Notes under the pieces: generated by a model
Databases searched by the model: none
What the model was told of the DNA's origin: nothing
What the model saw: only the letters and a program-made list of their open reading frames with translations
Made by a program: the position numbers and the translations under genes
Source of the DNA: Clostridium sp. Cult2
GTDB taxonomy: Bacteria > Bacillota > Clostridia > Tissierellales > Tepidimicrobiaceae
DNA: 34,997 nt
Assembly: GCF_021655075.1 (NCBI RefSeq)
Contig: NZ_PPXX01000005.1
Span: 1 to 34,997, forward strand
Direction: 5' to 3'
Shown here: one piece after another, positions 16,306-23,946 of the stretch
Position numbering within the stretch: the first letter of the stretch is position 1
Layout of the letters: each line of letters begins with the position of its first letter

Positions 16306-18045
16306 TTAAATTAAACCATATTTTTTTATTCTATAATGTAATTTTTGCCTACTCATTCCTAATTTTTTTGCAGCTTGAGCAATATTCCCACCACTTGCTT
16401 TTAATTCGATTATGATTCTATTTTTTTCTTCATTTTCTATTTTTTCAAAAATATTTTCTTGACATTCACTATAAATCTTGTAATTTTCATCAAAATCAGA
16501 TGCTAAATTTATGTATTTCGGCAAATGTTTAAAAGTAATTGTATTTTCTTTTATGGCAAAAGTCATTGATGATTCAATACAATGTTTAAGTTGTCTTATG
16601 TTTCCAGGCCAACTATACTTATAAAAACATTTCATAACCTGTTCATCAATTCCTATAATATTTTTACCCATTTTCTTATTATAATAATTAATGAAATATT
16701 TAATAAGAAGTTCTAAATCATCTAAACGTTTTCTTAATGGTGGAATCGACAAATATACTACAGCTAACCTATAAAATAAATCACTTCTTAACATTCCTTT
16801 GTCAATTGATTCAACCGGTTCCATATTACAACTACTAACAAATCGAACATCGATATTTTTTTCCTTGTTTTCACCCAATTTCATTATTTTTTTTTCTTCT
16901 ACAACCCTGAGTATTTTATTTTGCAGATTTAATGGCATTGAGTTAATCTCATCTAAAAATAATGTGCCACCATTAGCTTGTTCAATTAAACCTATTCTAT
17001 CAATTGCACCTGTAAATATTCCTTTAGTAGTACCGAAGAGAATGCCCTCTAAAAGGTTCTCAGGTATAGCTGCACAATTTATTGCAATAAATGGGCCCTT
17101 GGAGCGATTGCTATTTCTATGAATACTCTGTGCAAACATTTCTTTTCCAGTTCCTGTCTCTCCATAAATTAATATTGATGATTCTGTTTTAGAGGCCAAC
17201 TTCGCTAAGTTAATATTTTCTAACATTTTATAATTTTGCCCTAATATGTCATCAAAGGAGTAGTATTCTTCTCTATCCAACAAACTATTAATATTACTCT
17301 CCTGATTAATTATATTTTCATATAAGATTAACATTTCTTCTGCATATTCTTTATATTTATTAAAATCCTTAGTAATAGCAACAGAACCAATAACTTCATT
17401 ATTTGCATACAATGGTATACAATTGCAAACTATACTTACAGGTTTCCCATCTTTAGTAATGTAATTTTGATGTTTGTTTAAAATAGCCTTACCTTTTTGA
17501 AGTGTTTTTAAAACTAAAGAAGTATCTTTGTTAAGATTATATATATTTAACCAATGTTTTCCCTTAACATCCTCAGAATTACATCCATCTAATTCTGCTT
17601 GTGCTGAGTTTATATAACACAAGTTTCCATTAATATCTGCAATATGTACACCATCATCAATTGCATCTAAAGTACTTTCATATAGTAGTCTCATGTATTT
17701 TGCTTCATCATATCTTTTAACCAGTTCTAAATCAAATTGACTTTCTGATATAAAGTATACTTCAAATATTGGCCCTTTATTTAATATTGTTTTCTTTCTT
17801 ACAATAATTTCTTTTTTTAGAGAAGGTATTTTATAGTGAGTATAATCGTCATTATTAATAATTAGATTGGGCATAAGTTTTTCAATATTCAGCCCAATAA
17901 TCTCTTTCGAATCGCAAAAAATTGTTTTAACTTGCTTATTGCACATTTCAATTATTCCATTAGCATTCGCAATAATAATTCCATCTTGAATATAATTAAA
18001 TATTTCATACAAAATACTTTCATTACTGAATTTTTCTATATTCAT
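16306..18045 (-). CDS. Sigma-54-dependent transcriptional activator (PAS-PAS-AAA+-Fis)
   Basis: An enhancer-binding protein that opens sigma-54 promoters by ATP hydrolysis. Seen: 579 residues. PAS 1 is about 8-100 and PAS 2 about 115-235 (DDGVHIADINGNLCYINS). The AAA+ domain (about 263-490) has Walker A GETGTGKE (295-302), LLEGILFGTTKG, a sigma-54 contact loop reading GIFTGA (342-347) instead of GAFTGA, Walker B TLFLDE (361-366) and the Arg-rich PPLRKRLDDLELL. A C-terminal Fis-type helix-turn-helix follows (NIAQAAKKLGMSRQKLHYRI). The LLEG-x-LFGT form is typical of RocR/PrdR-like regulators of amino-acid catabolism. It lies downstream of the enzyme and symporter it probably controls, after a strong terminator, so it needs its own promoter. 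The PAS ligand is unknown. Confidence 0.93.
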   Translation of the reverse strand: MNIEKFSNESILYEIFNYIQDGIIIANANGIIEMCNKQVKTIFCDSKEIIGLNIEKLMPNLIINNDDYTHYKIPSLKKEIIVRKKTILNKGPIFEVYFISESQFDLELVKRYDEAKYMRLLYESTLDAIDDGVHIADINGNLCYINSAQAELDGCNSEDVKGKHWLNIYNLNKDTSLVLKTLQKGKAILNKHQNYITKDGKPVSIVCNCIPLYANNEVIGSVAITKDFNKYKEYAEEMLILYENIINQESNINSLLDREEYYSFDDILGQNYKMLENINLAKLASKTESSILIYGETGTGKEMFAQSIHRNSNRSKGPFIAINCAAIPENLLEGILFGTTKGIFTGAIDRIGLIEQANGGTLFLDEINSMPLNLQNKILRVVEEKKIMKLGENKEKNIDVRFVSSCNMEPVESIDKGMLRSDLFYRLAVVYLSIPPLRKRLDDLELLIKYFINYYNKKMGKNIIGIDEQVMKCFYKYSWPGNIRQLKHCIESSMTFAIKENTITFKHLPKYINLASDFDENYKIYSECQENIFEKIENEEKNRIIIELKASGGNIAQAAKKLGMSRQKLHYRIKKYGLI

Positions 18046-18156
18046 AATTTGTCAACACCTTTTTTATGAATTATATTAATTACTATTTAACAATAAATCG
18101 TTCTAGCCATATAACCCTTTATCTTTGTTATGCTTTATATAAGATTTTATCATATT

Positions 18157-18191
18157 AAAAAAGCAAAACAAGGACATGTCCTTGTTTTGCT
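18157..18191 (-). terminator. Terminator of the cyclodeaminase-family gene
   Basis: A perfect 30-bp palindrome (AGCAAAACAAGGACA and its mirror, 18162-18191), followed on the minus strand by six T. It lies 15 nt after the stop codon and insulates the activator gene. Confidence 0.9.
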
Positions 18192-18206
18192 ATTTTAATG
18201 TACTAG

Positions 18207-19229
18207 TTATAGTTTTAACTTTATTCCAATATTATTATCCAAAGCACGGTTAAATATCTCTCTACCTACAACCATATCGCATACAGCCATTCCTATATTG
18301 CTACATACAATTATTTCATCTTTATTCTCTCTGCCCTTTTGTATTCCAGCAATTATCTCGCCTGTTTGTGCATAGATTTTAGGTAGTCCATCAGGGAAGT
18401 AACCCATATCTTCAAACAATTTATGTTCTTCAGTACTATCAACTATATACTTATCAGCTTTTTTTGGTATAAGTGGATCCCAAAATGTGTTCAAGTCACA
18501 AGGCAAAATAGTTTGCCCTTTTGATATCCATTCATTTTTAACTATAGATAGTGGATCTCTTAATATAACAGTTGCTGAACTTAATACCTCAGATTTTTTT
18601 ACAACTTCTTCTGGGTTTTTCCCTTTTATTATTTCAACATCAATTCTTGGTTGAACTTCTTTTATTAATTTATCCATAGCTTCTTCTCTATTGTCATAGA
18701 TGTAAATTTTTTCAAGGTTTTTTAATGTATGTACAACATACTTAACATGTTCTGTTCCTTGTACCCCAGAACCAAACATTCCAAAAGTTTTTGCGTCTTC
18801 ATGTAGAGCAGCAGCAGCTAATACAGTAACTGCAGGAGTTCTCATAGCAGTTAGCCAAGTTGAATCCATCAATGCTATAGGACATCCTGTCAAAATGTCA
18901 TTTAATATAAGCAACCCTGTAGTTTGAGGTAGATTAAACTTTGTTGGATTAGAAGGATAACACTCAATCCACTTCACACCTAGAGCCTTTTTAGAAGGAA
19001 TATATGCAGGCATAGCATGATAGAAGACTTCCTCATAAGGATGAACCCCAATCTTAGCAGGCATTTCATATTCCTTCTTACCATGTGCTACCAATGCGTC
19101 CTCAACAAGACTAAGAATATCCTTTTCTGTAATCCCTATATTAATTACTTCATCTTTAGTTAAATATAATATTTCTTTTCCTATTTCAAGTTTACTTGAA
19201 ACATAATCATGGTCTTTTTTAAATTCCAT
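18207..19229 (-). CDS. Ornithine cyclodeaminase/mu-crystallin family protein
   Basis: The family uses NAD(P) to deaminate or reduce amino acids: ornithine to proline, alanine dehydrogenase, ketimine reductase and similar reactions. Seen: 340 residues. The N-terminal substrate region has PAKIGVHPYE and the basic strand GVKWIECYPSNP; the Rossmann domain starts at FGMFGSGVQGTEHV, with the acidic YIYDNR after strand 2. No clear feature separates ornithine from other substrates. GGGAGG precedes the ATG. It is 67 nt downstream of the symporter gene with no terminator between, so the two form one operon behind the sigma-54 promoter. Likely role: catabolism of the amino acid the symporter brings in. 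Confidence 0.88.
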   Translation of the reverse strand: MEFKKDHDYVSSKLEIGKEILYLTKDEVINIGITEKDILSLVEDALVAHGKKEYEMPAKIGVHPYEEVFYHAMPAYIPSKKALGVKWIECYPSNPTKFNLPQTTGLLILNDILTGCPIALMDSTWLTAMRTPAVTVLAAAALHEDAKTFGMFGSGVQGTEHVKYVVHTLKNLEKIYIYDNREEAMDKLIKEVQPRIDVEIIKGKNPEEVVKKSEVLSSATVILRDPLSIVKNEWISKGQTILPCDLNTFWDPLIPKKADKYIVDSTEEHKLFEDMGYFPDGLPKIYAQTGEIIAGIQKGRENKDEIIVCSNIGMAVCDMVVGREIFNRALDNNIGIKLKL

Positions 19230-19296
19230 TTTTTAACCTCCCTTATTTTTGAGTTCTCTAAAAATTTTATAGTAAAGATGTCAAATTAATTATTTA

Positions 19297-20664
19297 TTAA
19301 AACATTCCTGTTATTAAAATTATTGCAACCGCTATTGGAATCAAATAGACAACAAATGGTTTCCACCACATAGGTATCATAAATTTTTTTGCACCGATAT
19401 TTGTTTCTTCTCTGAATCCTTCAAATTTCCATACCTTTGCTGTATATATAGACAATAACAATGCTCCAGCGGTCAAAATTATATTCCCTGAAATATAGTC
19501 TGTAAAATCAAAGATATCTTTGTTAATTATTAATATATGTGACCATGGACCTTGTGATAGAACAGATGGAATCGCTAATATAATAATTACAACTATTAAA
19601 ATCCAAACTGCTTTTTTCTTTTCAATCTTCCATAATGCTGACATCGTTGCAGATAAGGTTTCTATATATGCCATCCCAGTTGTAAATGCTGCTATAACTA
19701 ATAGGAAAAAGAATAGTGAGCCAAAGAAATTACCGGCAGGTACATGAAGGAATAAATATGGCATAGTCTTAAAAATTAAGCTAGGCCCTACTTCTGGTGA
19801 TATATCAAATGCAAATAATGCTGGGAAGATAACAAGACCTGCTGTAAAAGCAATCAATGTATCAAAAAATATTACAGTAATACCATCACTAGGTAAATCT
19901 GATTCTGGTTTTAGATAACTACCATAGGTAAATCCTGCAGCCATTCCTATCCCTACTGAAAAAAATGCTTGACCTAGGGCAGCTAGAATTGTTGAACCAT
20001 TAATTTTAGATATATCAGGTGTTAAATACCATTTTAATCCTTCTATTGCACCTGGTAGAGTAATTGAACGAATCGCTAAAAAACCAAGCATTAAAAATAG
20101 TGCTGGCATCATAATTTTACTTGCTTTTTCTACCCCCTGTTGTAATCCTCTTGTAACAATTATTCCTAATATTATGGCTGGAGGTATTATATACATTAGT
20201 ACTTTTAGTGGATTACTTGTAAAATTTACATATATGTTAACTATATCGTTGGCTGTTGCTCCATTAAATTCACCTAAAACCATTTTGACAAAATATGCAA
20301 ATATCCACCCAATAAGCATTATGTAATACGACATAATTAATAGTGCTGCAATTGAACCAAACCATCCAATTAAAACCCATATACTACCCTTTTTACTTAC
20401 CTTACGCATTCCCGTTACAGGTTCTAATTGCGATTTCCTTCCTAAACTTAATTCCTGCAAAAATAGAGGTATACAAATTAAAACACAAATTACTATGTAA
20501 ACTAATAGAAATGCCCCTCCTCCATTCATTCCAACTAAATATGGAAATCTCCAAATATTTCCTAACCCAATTGAAAAACCAGCAGTTGCCATAATGAATC
20601 CAAATCTACTACCCCAACTCTCCCGACTTTGTTGATTAATTGATTCGGTTTTTGTTGATTCCAT
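19297..20664 (-). CDS. NSS-family sodium-dependent amino-acid symporter
   Basis: A LeuT-fold transporter that couples Na+ to uptake of an amino acid. Seen: 455 residues, about 11-12 hydrophobic segments. It begins with a short polar N-terminus and then the TM1 signature GFSIGLGNIWRFPYLVGMNG, with the Na+/substrate-site Asn and Gly residues and the gating Arg-Phe-Pro. The second inverted repeat has AALGQAFFSVGIGMAAGFTY (TM6) and TTGMAYIETLSA (TM8). The start is ATG 20664, with GGAGGTGA 4 nt upstream. It is the first gene of the sigma-54-controlled unit; the leader is about 78 nt. Substrate cannot be read from sequence. Confidence 0.94.
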   Translation of the reverse strand: MESTKTESINQQSRESWGSRFGFIMATAGFSIGLGNIWRFPYLVGMNGGGAFLLVYIVICVLICIPLFLQELSLGRKSQLEPVTGMRKVSKKGSIWVLIGWFGSIAALLIMSYYIMLIGWIFAYFVKMVLGEFNGATANDIVNIYVNFTSNPLKVLMYIIPPAIILGIIVTRGLQQGVEKASKIMMPALFLMLGFLAIRSITLPGAIEGLKWYLTPDISKINGSTILAALGQAFFSVGIGMAAGFTYGSYLKPESDLPSDGITVIFFDTLIAFTAGLVIFPALFAFDISPEVGPSLIFKTMPYLFLHVPAGNFFGSLFFFLLVIAAFTTGMAYIETLSATMSALWKIEKKKAVWILIVVIIILAIPSVLSQGPWSHILIINKDIFDFTDYISGNIILTAGALLLSIYTAKVWKFEGFREETNIGAKKFMIPMWWKPFVVYLIPIAVAIILITGMF

Positions 20665-20752
20665 TTTGTCACCTCCAATGATATTTTTTAAAAAATAGCA
20701 CCTCGAAATCTTTGACTGGCCTCCTTTCTTTCAATTGCTCAATCATTATACT

Positions 20753-20768
20753 TGCAATCTTTGTGCCA
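20753..20768 (-). promoter_or_regulatory. Sigma-54 (-24/-12) promoter
   Basis: On the minus strand TGGCACAAAGATTGCA matches the RpoN consensus TGGCACRNNNNTTGCW at every fixed position. Transcription should start near 20742, about 78 nt before the symporter ATG. The sigma-54 activator encoded two genes downstream is the obvious regulator. Confidence 0.92.
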
Positions 20769-20913
20769 TTAAATATGGATATAATCTAAATAATTAATGA
20801 AACCTTGTAATATACATGGTTCATTTAACTGAATCTTGTTAATTTTCGATTTAATCAAATCTTTTTATCAATAATCCGCTTAATATTTGTTGGACAATTT
20901 ATACATTTTTGCC

Positions 20914-20939
20914 ACTTTTGGACTTTTTGGACTTTTTAA
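20914..20939. repeat. Three tandem ~9-bp units (ACTTTTTGG type)
   Basis: ACTTTTGG, ACTTTTTGG and ACTTTTTAA follow one another about 150-175 bp upstream of the sigma-54 promoter, at the distance where activator sites usually lie. The period of 8-9 bp does not match a helical turn. It may be an enhancer element or simple slippage. Confidence 0.4.
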
Positions 20940-20973
20940 TAACTTTAAAAGCTATTTTAGCAAGCCCTTCTTG

Positions 20974-21144
20974 TTAATATTTAAATTCCGATTCTCCCCA
21001 TCCTTTACCTCTTATATAATCTATGCGATTTTCTAATGAATTAAACTTCTCCATTGCAATGGAAATGTATTGTTCTACTCCTTTCGCTACCTTTGTTGAA
21101 TATAAGTAATAAGAAATAATTAACCATATTTCAACTTCTTTCAA
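20974..21144 (-). CDS. Possible 56-aa small protein or gene remnant
   Basis: Seen: from TTG 21144 to TAA 20974 the frame encodes MKEVEIWLIISYYLYSTKVA followed by a charged helix (EQYISIAMEKFNSLENRIDY) and a KGWGESEF end. The composition is protein-like: an N-terminal hydrophobic helix, then a charged amphipathic one. Against it: no ATG start, no ribosome site, and a terminator-like hairpin directly upstream with an in-frame stop inside it. It may be the tail of a decayed gene. No family recognised. The rest of 20669-21235 holds the sigma-54 promoter, the tandem repeats and hairpins, and no other gene. Confidence 0.35.
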   Translation of the reverse strand: MKEVEIWLIISYYLYSTKVAKGVEQYISIAMEKFNSLENRIDYIRGKGWGESEFKY

Positions 21145-21166
21145 TAAAAAAGAGCCCTAGGGCTCT
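21145..21166 (-). terminator. Second hairpin terminator downstream of the M23 peptidase gene
   Basis: AGAGCCCTAGGGCTCT, a perfect 16-bp palindrome followed on the minus strand by TTTTTTA. It lies about 70 nt past the main terminator and could act as a backup stop. Confidence 0.65.
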
Positions 21167-21235
21167 ATGATTAAGTGGTAGTTAAAATAAATTTAGGTTA
21201 TTATAAATAATGATATTCCTTTAAAAATGCAATAA

Positions 21236-21261
21236 AAAAAGGAAGGGTACCCTTCCTTTTT
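21236..21261 (-). terminator. Terminator of the M23 peptidase gene
   Basis: A perfect 26-bp palindrome (AAAAAGGAAGGGT and its mirror) that overlaps the stop codon. On the minus strand it ends in a run of T. Confidence 0.9.
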
Positions 21262-22705
21262 ATCTCACAAAATTGGCTGGATTTTGGTTACGTCCGTTTT
21301 TAAGAACTTCAAAATGAAGATGAGAACCAGTGGACCTACCTGTATTACCAACTTTTGCTATTACCTGACCTTTATAGACCCTATCTCCTCTTCTTACATT
21401 TATTGTACTACAGTGGGCATATCTTGTAACATAACCATTACCATGGTCTATTTCAACCAAATTTCCATAACTTCCCTTCCAGCCTGTATAGGTAACCTTA
21501 CCTCCATCAGCTGCTTTAATAGATGTACCAGCTCTTGCTGCAATATCTAAACCCCTATGCATTCTTCCATTTCTCATACCATATCTAGAAGATACGTAAC
21601 CTCTTGTGGGCATTAAAAATGCTCCTGTAGCTGCTGTTTTAGGGAGTTCCTTAGTCCCCTGTACAACCAATTCATTAACAGGCTTTTTAATAATTTCTTC
21701 TTCTAATATTTCCTTTTCAACTACCATTCCATTGTGTTTAATTATTTTAGCAACATACCCACTTTCACCTTCTGAACCTTTTACTTTTACCTTTTTTTCT
21801 GTTTTATACATATTCTTATCGTATTCAATTTTTACTTCATAATCGGTTTTCTCTGTATATTGAACTTCTTCAATAGTTTCTACGGTTAATAAAGATTTAG
21901 GTACTAAAAGTTTGATTTCATCGCCTATTTGTAATTTTTCTGGATTTTTATCTGAATTAGCTGCTATTAAATCATCTACAGACATATCATAAATTTTAGC
22001 TATAGTCCATAAGCTTTCTCCTACTTCTACTACGTGGGTTTTTATCTCTTCTGAACCTGTTTGAATATATTGTAGCAATTCTTCCTTATCATTCAATTTG
22101 TTTAAAGGTATGTCCTTGTTCTCTATCTTTACATCTTCAATAAAACCTATTCTTTCAATTTTACTATTTTCATTTATCCTATCAAAATAAGGGATTTTTA
22201 TTGCTTCTATTATTTCCTCTAAATCCTCTTTAGTTTTAGCATATCCTATCTCTTCATTATCCACTAGTAAAACATAACCGCTTACCAAAAATGTAAGCCT
22301 AGATTTAATATTGGATTTTAACTCTGATGGTGACGCTAATAGATTGTCTTTTGCATGTGTATCTTCGAAGCTTATATCTTTATTTAAGACAATGTCTATA
22401 TTATATGTATTGGATAATCCTGTTTTTATTTCTGTCAATATATTTAAGGCTTCTTCTTGATTTCTAACTATTCCAACTTCTTCGTCTCCATAGTAGACTA
22501 CAAAAGCTCTAGTCTTAATCTCGTTAATCTTATATGTGGTTAACAATAAACCTGCTATTACAACTAGCATAATCCCTATTAGGATTCTTTTGAAACTATA
22601 CCTCTCCATTACCTTACTTTTAATGCTCTTATATATTTCGAAATTTTTGCTATCTACAATGGGTAGGGACTGGGCTTTTAGCCCTGTATCATTTGGTTTA
22701 TCCAT
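21260..22705 (-). CDS. LysM-G5-M23 peptidoglycan endopeptidase
   Basis: A membrane-anchored wall hydrolase that cuts peptide cross-links. Seen: 481 residues. A cytoplasmic N-terminus of about 37 residues is followed by one TM (about 38-57, RILIGIMLVVIAGLLLTTY), a long stem with GYAKTKEDLEEI, a LysM domain (about 217-262, VEVGESLWTIAKIYDMSVDD), a G5 domain (about 268-345) and a C-terminal M23 domain. The M23 domain has zinc ligands in HRGLDIAARAG, the catalytic His in YAHCST, and the HLHFE motif, so it should be active. It starts with ATG 22705, with AGGAGG upstream. An exact WalR box lies in its promoter region, so the WalRK system in this window probably controls it. Confidence 0.95.
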   Translation of the reverse strand: MDKPNDTGLKAQSLPIVDSKNFEIYKSIKSKVMERYSFKRILIGIMLVVIAGLLLTTYKINEIKTRAFVVYYGDEEVGIVRNQEEALNILTEIKTGLSNTYNIDIVLNKDISFEDTHAKDNLLASPSELKSNIKSRLTFLVSGYVLLVDNEEIGYAKTKEDLEEIIEAIKIPYFDRINENSKIERIGFIEDVKIENKDIPLNKLNDKEELLQYIQTGSEEIKTHVVEVGESLWTIAKIYDMSVDDLIAANSDKNPEKLQIGDEIKLLVPKSLLTVETIEEVQYTEKTDYEVKIEYDKNMYKTEKKVKVKGSEGESGYVAKIIKHNGMVVEKEILEEEIIKKPVNELVVQGTKELPKTAATGAFLMPTRGYVSSRYGMRNGRMHRGLDIAARAGTSIKAADGGKVTYTGWKGSYGNLVEIDHGNGYVTRYAHCSTINVRRGDRVYKGQVIAKVGNTGRSTGSHLHFEVLKNGRNQNPANFVR

Positions 22706-22762
22706 AATTAAAGTACCTCCTGTTTTGGACTAGCTTTATAATAGGCTAATTTTCAAAACCTT

Positions 22763-22779
22763 TGTAACCTTTTTGTAAA
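22763..22779 (+). promoter_or_regulatory. WalR-binding box upstream of the M23 peptidase gene
   Basis: TGTAACCTTTTTGTAAA fits the WalR consensus TGTWAH-N5-TGTWAH at every position. It lies 58-74 nt before the peptidase ATG and overlaps a possible -35 (TTACAA on the minus strand, 18 nt from TATTAT at 22743-22738). Overlap with the -35 and the opposite orientation suggest repression rather than activation, but this is inference. Its role for the distant yyaC is unlikely. Confidence 0.7.
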
Positions 22780-23012
22780 CTTTTAATATTAATATGAACC
22801 TATTATAACATAGGAAAAATTTATTTCAATACTACAAGCCTGTCTAATATATTTTATTCAATATTCCATTAAATATACCCTTTCCATGAAATTACCATGA
22901 TATCAACAGATAGATCTACTTAATTAATAACTCTTATAGTATAGATTTTATTTGTTAAGATTTCTTAATAATTTAAGCAATATTTTGTTTGGTTATTATA
23001 AATATATTTTAA

Positions 23013-23042
23013 GTATTTAAGCCTTTATTTATGGAAATACTT
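23013..23042 (+). promoter_or_regulatory. Sigma-F-like forespore promoter of yyaC
   Basis: GTATT (23013-23017), a 15-nt spacer, and GGAAATACTT (23033-23042). Against the sigma-F consensus GYWTA-N15-GGNRANAHTR this has one mismatch in each element. It lies about 80 nt upstream of the yyaC start, and yyaC is a forespore gene in Bacillus. Confidence 0.6.
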
Positions 23043-23122
23043 CTATTATGCTTTTGATATTCATAATATTTGAAAGAAGGATTAAAAATCAATTTGATGT
23101 AATACTTATACAGGAGGTAAAT

Positions 23123-23716
23123 ATGCTAGACTGTACTAATAGTAATTATGTTAATACTGATTCTGCTTTTGCTATTTTTGATACTTCTAATCTCATTACA
23201 AAATATTTATCAATGGATATTAGTAATAATCAGGATTTAATTATTTTATGTATTGGTACGGATAGATCTACTGGCGATTCTTTAGGTCCTTTAGTTGGTC
23301 ACAAATTAGCTCCTCATATCCCTTTTTTCAATCAAGTACATTTATTTGGTACTTTAGATGAGCCTGTCCATGCCAAGAATTTAGCAACTACTATTAAAAA
23401 CATTGAAATACATCATCCTAAATCTTTTATACTAGCTATAGACGCTTCCTTAGGAAATATTGATAAAATAGGCTATATAAATATTAAAAAAGGACCTTTA
23501 AAACCTGGTTTAGGAGTAAATAAAAATCTCCCGTCAATAGGAGATATAAGTATTACTGGGGTTGTCAATGTTGGAGGTATGATGGAATATATGGTATTAC
23601 AGAATACAAGGCTTAGTTTGGTCATGAATATGGCAGATATTATTTCAAAAAGTATTTATAGAGTCCTCTTTAGATTATATCAAAGTAAACCCTATACTGA
23701 TATTAAGTCTCCCTAA
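23123..23716 (+). CDS. yyaC: YyaC family spore protease-like protein
   Basis: DUF1256 protein related in fold to the germination protease GPR; made in the forespore in Bacillus, exact substrate unknown. Seen: 197 residues. The conserved blocks are CIGTDRSTGDSLGPLVGH, LFGTLDEPVHAKNL, AIDASLG, KKGPLKPGLGVNKNLPSIGD and GVVNVGGMMEY. The frame is open 25 codons upstream, but CAGGAGG lies 4-5 nt before ATG 23123. It marks the organism as a spore former. Its sigma-F-like promoter is listed separately. It converges with a 49-aa gene only 14 nt away. Confidence 0.93.
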   Translation: MLDCTNSNYVNTDSAFAIFDTSNLITKYLSMDISNNQDLIILCIGTDRSTGDSLGPLVGHKLAPHIPFFNQVHLFGTLDEPVHAKNLATTIKNIEIHHPKSFILAIDASLGNIDKIGYINIKKGPLKPGLGVNKNLPSIGDISITGVVNVGGMMEYMVLQNTRLSLVMNMADIISKSIYRVLFRLYQSKPYTDIKSP

Positions 23717-23730
23717 ACTAAGCAGTTTTG

Positions 23731-23880
23731 TTAATCTTTTTTTGTACTATCATTGACATCTTTTATATTAAGTTTAATATGTGGAATAAGATTTTCCTCA
23801 TACATATATATAATGTTATTTATATCTGTTCCAAACTCCATATCTATATTAATATAATTCTTTTTCCTCTTTTTATCCAT
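23731..23880 (-). CDS. 49-aa protein of unknown function
   Basis: Seen: ATG 23880 to TAA 23731, with a strong AGGAGGG ribosome site 8 nt upstream. The sequence starts with a basic patch (MDKKRKKNYI) and then alternates acidic and hydrophobic residues (NIDMEFGTDINNIIYMYEEN), ending LIPHIKLNIKD and a polar tail. No signal peptide, Cys or metal motif. It lies downstream of the lipid kinase gene on the same strand and may be co-transcribed with it. The ribosome site lies inside an imperfect inverted repeat. No family recognised; the ribosome site is the main reason to call it a gene. Confidence 0.6.
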   Translation of the reverse strand: MDKKRKKNYINIDMEFGTDINNIIYMYEENLIPHIKLNIKDVNDSTKKD

Positions 23881-23883
23881 AAT

Positions 23884-23929
23884 AAAATCCCTCCTAGTAT
23901 ATAATATTCTACTTCCTAGGCGGGGTTTT
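23884..23929 (-). repeat. Imperfect inverted repeat covering the ribosome site of the 49-aa gene
   Basis: On the minus strand AAAACCCCGCCTAG (23929-23916) can pair with CTAGGAGGGATTTT (23897-23884) with two mismatches and an 18-nt loop. The second arm contains the AGGAGGG ribosome site. It may be the lipid-kinase terminator, a translational switch, or both. Confidence 0.5.
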
Positions 23930-23946
23930 ATTCATTAACTATTAAC

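Noticed and set aside
20670-20725. Leader peptide before the symporter gene (orphan AAAGGAGG, then a short GTG frame ending in the symporter ribosome site)
   Set aside because: Spacing between AAAGGAGG and GTG is too long and the ten-codon frame shows no amino-acid bias; likely chance in a short leader.
20895-20920. Second sigma-54 promoter (AGTGGCAAAAATGTA on the minus strand)
   Set aside because: It has the -24 GG but no GC at -12, and there is already a perfect site closer to the gene.
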